This document shows positions 45,172 to 54,486 of a DNA stretch of 59,753 nucleotides, piece by piece; positions within the stretch are counted from its first letter, which is position 1; each line of letters opens with the position of its first letter. The notes under the pieces were generated by a model that made no database searches, was not told the origin of the DNA, and saw only the letters and a list, made by a program, of their open reading frames with translations. Both the position numbers and the translations under genes were made by a program. This DNA is from an uncultured Muribaculaceae bacterium (GTDB lineage Bacteria > Bacteroidota > Bacteroidia > Bacteroidales > Muribaculaceae): contig CANQRV010000009.1 of assembly GCA_947626355.1 (NCBI GenBank), forward strand, positions 1 to 59,753, read 5' to 3'.

Positions 45172-47031
45172 ATGGCAGACAACAAAGAAAAACTCTTTGA
45201 CATGTTTCCGCCCGTGTCTACTGAAGACTGGATGGCGAAAATCAATGTCGACCTCAAGGGCGCCGATTTCCAGAAGAAGCTGGTGTGGCGCACCAATGAA
45301 GGCTTTAATGTGCAGCCATTCTATCGCCGCGACGACATCAAAGGCCTTCCCGCCATCAACACTTTGCCGGGCCAGTTCCCCTACCTTCGCGGCACCCGCG
45401 ACAACAACGACTGGCTCATCCGTCAGTTCATACCCGGAGAGACGCTCGCCGATGTCAACGCAAATGCCATCCACGCTCTCGACCGTGGCGTGGAGTCGAT
45501 AGGCATCAAGCTTGAAGACGTGCCCTCCGACGCCGACCTCGACGTCCTCTTCAAGGACATCGACCTCGCCAAGGTTGAGGTCAACATCAACTGCTGCCCC
45601 GGAAAGGCTCCCCAGGTAGCCGCCGTCCTCATGGCTTATCTCCGCCGCAACAACCTCCTCGAGGCCTTCAGGGGCTCGATCGAGTTCAATCCCTTCCGCC
45701 GCATCCTCAAGCACGGCCTCAGATTCCCCAAAGATATCAAGGAGCTCGCAGTGGCCCTCTACAGCATCGTTAAGGATGCTCCAGGCCTCCGCTGCTTCCT
45801 CGTAGACTCCGCTATGCTCAACAATGCCGGCGCCTACATCACCCAGGAGCTCGGCTACGCTCTCGCATGGGGCGCCGAGTGGATGACCATCCTCACTGAG
45901 GCCGGTCTCAAGCCCTGCGAGGCTGCATCACGCATCAAGTTCAACATGGGCATATCCAGCAACTACTTCATGGAGCTCGCAAAGTTCCGCGCCGCACGCA
46001 TGCTCTGGGCCGAGATCGTCAAGGCCTACAACCCCTGCAGCGACGACGCCTGCAAGATGCACGTCCATGCCGTGACAAGCCGCTTCAACCAGACTCTCTA
46101 CGATTCGCACGTCAACCTGCTCCGCTCCATGACAGAGACCATGAGCGCCGCTCTCGCTGGCGTCGACTCCATCGAGACCCTTCCCTTCGACCTGCCCTAC
46201 CAGCAGCCCGATGAGTTCAGCGAGCGCATCGCGCGCAACCAGCAGCTCCTCCTCCGCGAGGAGAGCCATCTCGACAAGGTGGTCGACCCCGCTGGCGGCA
46301 GCTACTATATCGAGACCCTGACACACTCCATCGCCGAGGTGGCATGGAAGAACTTCAACGAGATCGAGGACGCCGGCGGCTTCTGCGCCCTGCTCGAGGC
46401 CGGCGAGGTGCAGCGTAAGGTCAACGAGAGCGGAGTGAAGCGTCACGTCGACGTTGCCCGCCGCAAGGAGATCCTGCTCGGCACCAACCAGTATCCTAAC
46501 TTCAACGAGAAGGCTCTCGACAAGATCAAGAGAGACGAGAACGCATGCGGCCACTGCTGCGGCGCCGACATCGCCGACGGCGCTGTCGAGGGTCTCGTAT
46601 TCGACCGTGCCGCAAGCCAGTTTGAGGCTCTCCGCCTCGACACCGAGCGCAGCTCTCACCGTCCCAAGGTGTTCATGCTCACCATCGGAAACCTCGCCAT
46701 GCGTCTCGCCCGCGCACAGTTCTCCGCCAACTTCTTCGGCTGCGCAGGCTATGAGATCATCGACAACATCGGCTTCAAGACCGTCAAGGAAGGCATCGAC
46801 GCCGCTATGGAGGCAAAGGCCGATGTCGTGGTGCTCTGCTCCAGCGACGACGAATATGCCCAGTATGCTCCCGAGGCATTCAAGGAGCTCGACAATCGTG
46901 CCATGTTTGTTGTGGCCGGCGCTCCTGCCTGCACCGACGAGCTCAAGGCACAGGGCATCGAGCACTTCATCCACGTGCGCGTCAACGTGCTCGAGACTCT
47001 CATTGGTTTTAACGCTAAGCTTCTTAAGTAA
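45172..47031 (+). CDS. mutA: Methylmalonyl-CoA mutase small (beta) subunit
   Basis: 619 residues. The non-catalytic partner of MutB in the adenosylcobalamin mutase that interconverts succinyl-CoA and (R)-methylmalonyl-CoA, a step to propionate. The TIM-barrel part ([38 protein letters not shown]) is followed by a B12-domain-like region in which the DxHxxG cobalamin motif is missing, as expected for the small subunit. mutB starts 8 nt after. Confidence 0.96.
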   Translation: MADNKEKLFDMFPPVSTEDWMAKINVDLKGADFQKKLVWRTNEGFNVQPFYRRDDIKGLPAINTLPGQFPYLRGTRDNNDWLIRQFIPGETLADVNANAIHALDRGVESIGIKLEDVPSDADLDVLFKDIDLAKVEVNINCCPGKAPQVAAVLMAYLRRNNLLEAFRGSIEFNPFRRILKHGLRFPKDIKELAVALYSIVKDAPGLRCFLVDSAMLNNAGAYITQELGYALAWGAEWMTILTEAGLKPCEAASRIKFNMGISSNYFMELAKFRAARMLWAEIVKAYNPCSDDACKMHVHAVTSRFNQTLYDSHVNLLRSMTETMSAALAGVDSIETLPFDLPYQQPDEFSERIARNQQLLLREESHLDKVVDPAGGSYYIETLTHSIAEVAWKNFNEIEDAGGFCALLEAGEVQRKVNESGVKRHVDVARRKEILLGTNQYPNFNEKALDKIKRDENACGHCCGADIADGAVEGLVFDRAASQFEALRLDTERSSHRPKVFMLTIGNLAMRLARAQFSANFFGCAGYEIIDNIGFKTVKEGIDAAMEAKADVVVLCSSDDEYAQYAPEAFKELDNRAMFVVAGAPACTDELKAQGIEHFIHVRVNVLETLIGFNAKLLK

Positions 47032-47039
47032 TCCCTGCC

Positions 47040-49184
<2,145 letters not shown>

Positions 49185-49231
49185 TCAGATACGAAAACGG
49201 AAAATATCTTTTAAAGCACATGTTTTAAGGC

Positions 49232-49269
49232 GTCGGCGCTGACACGTGATGTGTCGGCGCCGACTTTTT
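49232..49269 (+). terminator. Intrinsic terminator of mutAB
   Basis: GTCGGCGCTGACAC (49232-49245) pairs with GTGTCGGCGCCGAC (49251-49264), one G-T wobble, followed by TTTTT. Confidence 0.9.
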
Positions 49270-49272
49270 CAA

Positions 49273-49304
49273 TTTCCATATCTCGGGGTTTCTTGCTAAC
49301 TTTG
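49273..49304 (+). promoter_or_regulatory. Promoter of the Yip1-like gene
   Basis: TTTC at 49273-49276, a 20-nt spacer and a perfect TAACTTTG at 49297-49304. Confidence 0.65.
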
Positions 49305-49324
49305 CATTCTGTTTATACTTTTTA

Positions 49325-50119
49325 ATGCAAATCCACCGTATGGACAACGATAAAGACAGTTTCCCCGATTCACGGTTCTACGATCTACCGGCCGACAGCC
49401 CGTCATCCGACAGTCAGGACGACGGCGGCTTCAAGCCATATGTCATAGGCGATGATAGCGATACGGCTTCCGAAGGCAATGGCGAGGCGCCCGCCGACAG
49501 GAAGCAGGAGGCATCCGGCAATGACGGCGGAGACGACGATGAGAAGGGCGCCGGTCCTTCGGCTTTTCTTCTTATGCTGAAGGTGCTCGCAAGCCCGCTC
49601 GAAGGATGGAAGTCGATAAGACGCAGCGGCCTCAAGCCCGATAAGGTGGCCCGCGACTGCTTCTATCCTCTTTGTGCCGTGGTCGCCGTCTGCCAGTTCA
49701 TGGCTTTCTTCTACGATGTGGAGACCACCGTCACAAAGGTGCTCGTCAACGCCTGCGTGGCTTTTGTCTCAGTCTTCTTCAGCTACTTCCTCGTGATCGT
49801 GGCCTCTCAGTTCCTGATGCCTAAAGGCGCGAAGGAAGCCATGCAGACCCCTTTTGCGAAGGTGTTCGTGATGATTGCCCTCTCCACCCTCTGCCTCTTC
49901 TACATCATCTACGAGCTCTTGCCGATGTTTGAGGCGATAATCGTCTTTTTCCCCCTCTGGACTGTTTACATTATATGCCAGGGTTCGAGATTCCTCAAGT
50001 TCCCTGCCGCGAGATCCACTACCTCCCTCTTCATCCTGTGTCTGCTGATTGTCGGAGTCCCGATTCTCCTCGGCTGGGGTTTCGACAGACTCCTGACCTT
50101 TCAGACAGCCGTATCCTGA
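49325..50119 (+). CDS. Yip1-domain-like membrane protein with acidic disordered N-terminus
   Basis: 264 residues; ATG 49340 (MDNDKDSF) is an alternative start. Residues 1-80 are acidic, Ser/Gly-rich and low in complexity. The rest contains about five hydrophobic segments (FYPLCAVVAVCQFMAFFY, FVSVFFSYFLVIVASQFL, FVMIALSTLCLFYIIYELL, IIVFFPLWTVYIICQG, FILCLLIVGVPILLGWGF), the pattern of Yip1-family proteins. Function unknown. It precedes smpB by 25 nt and may be co-transcribed. Confidence 0.8.
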   Translation: MQIHRMDNDKDSFPDSRFYDLPADSPSSDSQDDGGFKPYVIGDDSDTASEGNGEAPADRKQEASGNDGGDDDEKGAGPSAFLLMLKVLASPLEGWKSIRRSGLKPDKVARDCFYPLCAVVAVCQFMAFFYDVETTVTKVLVNACVAFVSVFFSYFLVIVASQFLMPKGAKEAMQTPFAKVFVMIALSTLCLFYIIYELLPMFEAIIVFFPLWTVYIICQGSRFLKFPAARSTTSLFILCLLIVGVPILLGWGFDRLLTFQTAVS

Positions 50120-50144
50120 CAACCTTAGAAGCTACTTATAGATT

Positions 50145-50597
50145 ATGAATGCCAGCCAGGTCAACATACAGAACCGCCGTGCGCGGTTTGATTACGAGAT
50201 CACCGAGACTTTCACCGCCGGTATGGTGCTTACAGGCACCGAGATAAAGTCGATTCGCAACGGCAAGGCCTCCCTTGCCGACACCTACTGCGTGGTCGAC
50301 AACGGCGAGGTGTGGGTCAAGGGTATGCACATCGCCGAATATTTCTACGGCTCCTACAACAATCACTCCACGCGCCGCGACCGTAAGCTCCTGCTCACAC
50401 GCAAAGAGATCATGCGCCTCTCGAAGGCTGCCGATGATGTGGGCTTCACCATCGTGCCCCTGAAGGTCTTCATCAGCGACAAGGGATACGCCAAGATGCT
50501 CATCGGCATCGGCCGGGGCAAGAAGCAGTATGACAAGCGCCAGAGCATCCGTGAGCGTGAGGACAAGAGGAACATTGACCGAATTATGAAGAAGTGA
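50145..50597 (+). CDS. smpB: SsrA-binding protein SmpB
   Basis: 150 residues, the tmRNA partner in trans-translation. The sequence [29 protein letters not shown] is the canonical N-terminal part, and the basic C-terminal tail ([21 protein letters not shown]) enters the ribosomal A site. No tmRNA gene was recognised nearby. The stop overlaps the next ATG by one base (TGATG). Confidence 0.97.
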   Translation: MNASQVNIQNRRARFDYEITETFTAGMVLTGTEIKSIRNGKASLADTYCVVDNGEVWVKGMHIAEYFYGSYNNHSTRRDRKLLLTRKEIMRLSKAADDVGFTIVPLKVFISDKGYAKMLIGIGRGKKQYDKRQSIREREDKRNIDRIMKK

Positions 50598-52393
50598 TGG
50601 GAAAGCCGGTATCCGGGGCGCCTGAGCCGCGCCCGCTCGAGCTCCTCAGCCCCGCCGCCAATGCGGAGGTGGCGCGTCAGGCCATCCTTCATGGAGCTGA
50701 CGCTGTGTATATCGGTGCTTCGAGCCACGGCGCCCGTAAGGGCGCCTCCAATTCCGTCGACGATATACGCGAGCTCGTGAAGTTCTCCCACATCTATCGT
50801 GCGCGTGTCTACGTCACGGTCAACACCATCGTCTTCGAGGATGAGATTCCGCAGGTGGAGAGGCTGATATGGCAGCTGTATTCCGCCGGTGTCGACGCCC
50901 TCATCGTGCAGGACATGGGGTTGCTCCGCATGAAGCTCCCGCCCATAGCTCTGCATGCCTCCACGCAGTGCGACAACCGCGACATCTCCCGTATCCGCTT
51001 CCTTGAGAAGGCCGGATTCTCCCAGGTCGTGCTCGCCAGGGAACTGACCCTCGGCGAGATACGTGCCGTGTGCGCCTCCACCTCGATGGCGGTGGAGTGT
51101 TTCATCCACGGCGCCCTTTGCGTGAGCTATTCGGGCCGCTGCTACGCCAGCTACGCCATCGGTGGCCGTAGCGCCAACCGCGGAGAATGCGGTCAGGTGT
51201 GCCGCCTGCCGTTCACCCTCTCCGACAGCGTCGGTAAGATAGTGGCGCGCGACCGTCATCTCCTCTCGCTGCGCGACTTCAATGCCTCCCGTCTGATCGG
51301 CGAGATGATTGAGGCCGGCGTAAGCAGCTTCAAGATCGAGGGGCGGCTCAAGGACGCCGACTATGTGAAGAATGTCACCGCGGCCTACCGCCGCATCATC
51401 GACGGTTATATCGTGGCGCATCCCGACGAGGTGTGCCGTGCATCTTACGGCGCTTCCGAGATCTCCTTCACGCCGCAGCTCGACAAGAGCTTCAACAGGG
51501 GATTCACGGAATATTTCCTCCGGGGAAAGTCTCCGCTTCATATCGCCTCGATGCTTACCCCCAAGTCGCTGGGAGAGACCATCGACAGTCCAGCGCAACT
51601 CAATAACGGAGACGGCATAAGCTTCTTCGATGCCGGCGGCGTCTATACTGGTGTGAATGTGAATAAGGTGGAGGGTGGACGCATCATCGCTGCCCGCAAT
51701 GTCCGGATTCCGCGTGGCGCGGAGATCCACCGCACGTTCGATGTGAAGTGGCAGCAGCTCATGGCCCGCGACACCGCTTCCCGACGTCTGGATGTCGATA
51801 TCACGATAGGCGACGGCTGGCTCTCGGCTGTCGATGAGAGGGGAGTGGCTGCTACTGTGGCTCTCGGCGTCCGTCCGGAGCCTGCTAAAAAGGAGTTTGA
51901 TTTCCATCGTGTCATGGCGAAGTTGGGCAATACTCCCTATAGGCTGCGGAGCCTGAAGCTCGACATACCGGCTTCGTCATATATCCCGCCGTCTGTGCTG
52001 GCCGATGCCAGGCGCAATCTCGTGGCTATGCTTGACGCTGCCAATCTCGCCACCTACCGCTTTGACAGGCGCCGTCCCGAGGATGCTGATGCCGTCTATC
52101 CGGAGAAGTCGCTCGACTACCGGCATAATGTGGCCAACTCCCTCGCCGTGGATTTCTACCGCTCGCATGGAGTGACCCACATCGAGAAGGCTGCCGAATG
52201 TCGCGGCATGAAGCCCGGTGAGGTGGTGATGACTACCCGTTACTGCATCCTGCGCGAGCTCGGCCTCTGCAGGAAGACGGAGGCTTTCAGGAAAGCCGGT
52301 CTTCGCGAGCCCTTGTATCTCCGCAGCGGCAACACGCATCTCGCCCTCCACTTCAACTGCGACGACTGCGGCATGACCATCACCCGCCAGTAA
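50597..52393 (+). CDS. U32-family peptidase-like protein (TrhP-like)
   Basis: 598 residues. The U32 signature ECFIHGALCVSYSGRCYASY is intact and followed by RGECGQVCRLPF, with the conserved cysteines. Family members of this type act in tRNA uridine hydroxylation (TrhP) rather than proteolysis; collagenase-type activity is claimed for some. A C-terminal cysteine segment (LHFNCDDCGMTI) ends the protein. Translation is probably coupled to smpB. Its 3' end overlaps the convergent AAA-DUF4143 gene by 14 nt. Confidence 0.92.
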   Translation: MGKPVSGAPEPRPLELLSPAANAEVARQAILHGADAVYIGASSHGARKGASNSVDDIRELVKFSHIYRARVYVTVNTIVFEDEIPQVERLIWQLYSAGVDALIVQDMGLLRMKLPPIALHASTQCDNRDISRIRFLEKAGFSQVVLARELTLGEIRAVCASTSMAVECFIHGALCVSYSGRCYASYAIGGRSANRGECGQVCRLPFTLSDSVGKIVARDRHLLSLRDFNASRLIGEMIEAGVSSFKIEGRLKDADYVKNVTAAYRRIIDGYIVAHPDEVCRASYGASEISFTPQLDKSFNRGFTEYFLRGKSPLHIASMLTPKSLGETIDSPAQLNNGDGISFFDAGGVYTGVNVNKVEGGRIIAARNVRIPRGAEIHRTFDVKWQQLMARDTASRRLDVDITIGDGWLSAVDERGVAATVALGVRPEPAKKEFDFHRVMAKLGNTPYRLRSLKLDIPASSYIPPSVLADARRNLVAMLDAANLATYRFDRRRPEDADAVYPEKSLDYRHNVANSLAVDFYRSHGVTHIEKAAECRGMKPGEVVMTTRYCILRELGLCRKTEAFRKAGLREPLYLRSGNTHLALHFNCDDCGMTITRQ

Positions 52394-53783
52394 AATCCGG
52401 AAGCTGCAGATCAGGGAGTCTCCAAACAGCATAAAGCGGGAGTATACCGATAACACGTCTGCTTTTCTGCCCTTTCTCATTCGTGTCCGAAACCTCGAGC
52501 AGACCGAAATTTTCCAATGAGCAGCGTATGCCGGATGTCAAACCTTTTTTATTCATGAAGAGCCTCAGACTCTTCATCTTTCCGGATGTCCCAGCCTTAA
52601 CCTCGACGGGCAGGCACCTTGCATTCTTGGCTATGACATATTCTACTTCAGATGTGGCGTTTCGTTCCAGATTCTCCCAATAGAACAGATCATATTTGTT
52701 CTGCGGATTAGAGGATTTCATGAGTTCGAGTCCGACCGACAGTTCAGCCACAATGCCTTTGTTCACAAGATCATGTGTTTCTCCTGCAAGAATGAGTCTG
52801 GTCAGCTCCCTGTCATCATCGTAGTTCATCGCCAACACCCGAAGCAGCAAACCCGTGTCGAGATAATCATATCTGGTGAACTTGGGATTGACCTGCGCTC
52901 CTAAAGGAAGACCGTTGGCTGCGGACATCTGCACGGGTATGATTATTCCGGCATCGCGGAGAAGCCTCAAGGCCTCCTTGACTTCTTCTGACTTGTAACC
53001 TCCGTCCACTCTGCTATAGACAAATTTCTGACTCGACTGCCGGACTACAGCCGACAACGTGTTGCGGAGCAGCTGCGGGTCTACTTTTTTTGAGTATTTG
53101 GCAAAATCGTCATAATAGCTTTGCTGGATGTCGTTCTGTTCGTCCTGGCAGGCTGAATAATCCTGAGTCTCAACCCATGCGGAAACACTGGCCGGCATGC
53201 CTCCTACCATCAAGAATGACCGAAACTCCGATACAAGACGTGAATGTAGACTATCTTCCACTGGTTTTGACCATTTAGCAGCTGCAATTTCCTCTATCCA
53301 CATATATTTGCCCCTTGCCATCAGGAATTCCTTGAACGACATCGGATACATGAACATTGACCTGACACGCCCGACACCATATGAAGGCATCTCATTCAAT
53401 GCGAACTCCAGAAGCGAACATGCCGCCACTACATGCAGTTCCGGATAATTTTCTTTGAAAAACCACAGGCTCTTTAACGCCGCCGGACTATTCTGGATCT
53501 CGTCGATGAACAGTAGGGTCTCACCCGGTATTACCTGTACATTATGCACAGCCCCAAGACGTTGGCTAAGTTCCTTTACGTCCGGTATTTCTTCAAAAAG
53601 CCTACACAGATCCTTTTCCTCTTCAAGGTTGATTTCAAGATAGTGTCTGAATGTCTCTCCCAGGTGCCTTATAGCCCAGGACTTGCCGACTTGTCTGGCC
53701 CCGCGCACAATAAGGGGCTTTCGGCGTGGAGATTCTTTCCATTTCAGAAGTTCAGCATCTATGTTTCTTGCAAGATATGCCAT
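52380..53783 (-). CDS. AAA ATPase with DUF4143 domain
   Basis: 467 residues. Walker A GARQVGKS (28-35) and Walker B LLFIDEIQN are followed by the AAA_14-type segment LHVVAACSLLEFALNEM and MFMYPMSFKEFL. The C-terminal DUF4143 domain has a PD-(D/E)XK-nuclease-like pattern (SEVEYVIAKNARCLPVEVKAG), whose E...E/DxK arrangement is visible. The family is highly copied in Bacteroidales and is of unknown function. The promoter region holds four 33-bp-spaced repeats. Confidence 0.9.
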   Translation of the reverse strand: MAYLARNIDAELLKWKESPRRKPLIVRGARQVGKSWAIRHLGETFRHYLEINLEEEKDLCRLFEEIPDVKELSQRLGAVHNVQVIPGETLLFIDEIQNSPAALKSLWFFKENYPELHVVAACSLLEFALNEMPSYGVGRVRSMFMYPMSFKEFLMARGKYMWIEEIAAAKWSKPVEDSLHSRLVSEFRSFLMVGGMPASVSAWVETQDYSACQDEQNDIQQSYYDDFAKYSKKVDPQLLRNTLSAVVRQSSQKFVYSRVDGGYKSEEVKEALRLLRDAGIIIPVQMSAANGLPLGAQVNPKFTRYDYLDTGLLLRVLAMNYDDDRELTRLILAGETHDLVNKGIVAELSVGLELMKSSNPQNKYDLFYWENLERNATSEVEYVIAKNARCLPVEVKAGTSGKMKSLRLFMNKKGLTSGIRCSLENFGLLEVSDTNEKGQKSRRVIGILPLYAVWRLPDLQLPDFTGG

Positions 53784-53807
53784 GATTTATTGATTGTTTT
53801 TGAATTG

Positions 53808-53839
53808 CAAAGATAGTCAATGTTTTATGAAAATCCAAA
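53808..53839 (-). promoter_or_regulatory. Promoter of the AAA-DUF4143 gene, -33 element inside repeat 1
   Basis: On minus TTTG (53839-53836), a 20-nt spacer and TATCTTTG (53815-53808). The -33 TTTG is part of the first 15-bp repeat core. Confidence 0.85.
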
Positions 53840-53943
53840 GGAATAAACAGCAAAATCATGAAAAATCCAAAGGAATATCAGGTCTGCATTGGATAAAATC
53901 CAAAGGAATATCAGCTTTGTATCGGATAAAATCCAAAGGAATA
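53831..53943 (-). repeat. Four 15-bp repeat cores at 32-33-bp spacing upstream of the AAA-DUF4143 gene
   Basis: The core AAATCCAAAGGAATA occurs without mismatch at 53831, 53863, 53896 and 53929 (steps of 32, 33 and 33 bp, about three helical turns). Copies 2-4 also share flanking bases (TCAG, GGATA). Spacers are only 17-18 bp and partly alike, so this is not a CRISPR. The array looks like operator iterons for a regulator or for the ATPase itself (inference). Confidence 0.9.
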
Positions 53944-53944
53944 A

Positions 53945-53981
53945 AAATGAGCGGGAGCCCGGATCTCGATCCGGACTCCCG
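53945..53981 (-). terminator. Terminator of the uvrA/lipoprotein unit
   Basis: CGGGAGCCCGGATC (53952-53965) pairs with GATCCGGACTCCCG (53968-53981) with one mismatch. On minus it is followed by CATTTTTATT. It shares the CGGGAG-n-CCGGA / TCCGG-n-CTCCCG design with the htpG terminator. Confidence 0.8.
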
Positions 53982-54019
53982 TATTCATTGTCGCTATGGG
54001 TCGGATATGCCGCTATGCC

Positions 54020-54091
54020 TTATATCCTCACCTTGACCGATTCGTTGCCGGCGCTGATGAGATAGAAGGAGCCATCCAGTGACTCTCCGGC
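54020..54091 (-). pseudogene. Relic of a T9SS-type C-terminal tail
   Basis: On the minus strand the frame ending at 54020-54022 reads IAGESLDGSFYLISAGNES followed by VKVRI and a stop, which has the form of the last beta strands of a type IX sorting domain. No body or start exists upstream because the lipoprotein gene ends at 54097. Confidence 0.5.
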
Positions 54092-54096
54092 TATTT

Positions 54097-54486
54097 TTAT
54101 ATGCTGTCGGCGCTTATGCTGTCGGCAGCGTGTGGCCGGGTGCCCAAGGCCCGCTGCCTGTTATGGACGGTAGCGAGGAGATTGGAGGTGATTCTCGCGA
54201 GCACCTCGTTTTCCGATTCCGATATGCTGAGATATGTGTCGGGAGGATAGGAATAGTTGATCTTCGTGGCCGCCTCGTCATAGGCGTCGCGCAGTCGCTC
54301 TACAGAGGCCGAGTCTGGAGCGGCGTTGATGCTGTCGATATACCGTCTGCCGAGTTCCACTGATTCCTTATATAGGAGCTTGGCGTCCGGACGTTTTCTG
54401 TCGCCACTCTTCTTGCTGCACCCCCCGGCTGTCATTGCGAGGGTCAGAGCTGCGGCGAGGACTGTAATATAAGTCGCCCGTCTCAT
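54097..54486 (-). CDS. Unknown lipoprotein encoded after uvrA
   Basis: 129 residues. The signal peptide ends AMTAGGC, a lipobox with lipidated Cys at about residue 23, and KKSGDRKRPDAK follows. The mature part is helical and charged (LLYKESVELGRRYIDSIN, VERLRDAYDEAATKIN). I do not recognise the family. The start overlaps the uvrA stop by 4 nt, so translation is coupled. The end repeats ADSISADSI. Confidence 0.8.
   Translation of the reverse strand: MRRATYITVLAAALTLAMTAGGCSKKSGDRKRPDAKLLYKESVELGRRYIDSINAAPDSASVERLRDAYDEAATKINYSYPPDTYLSISESENEVLARITSNLLATVHNRQRALGTRPHAADSISADSI

Noticed and set aside
53831-53943. CRISPR array
   Set aside because: Only 15 bp are strictly repeated, the intervals are 17-18 bp and partly similar, there are four units and no cas genes.
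53794-54036. Short plus-strand ORF with 11-residue repeats (KSKGIS...)
   Set aside because: The repeats come from the 33-bp DNA repeats, which happen to be a multiple of three; the array fits promoter iterons better and there is no translation signal.
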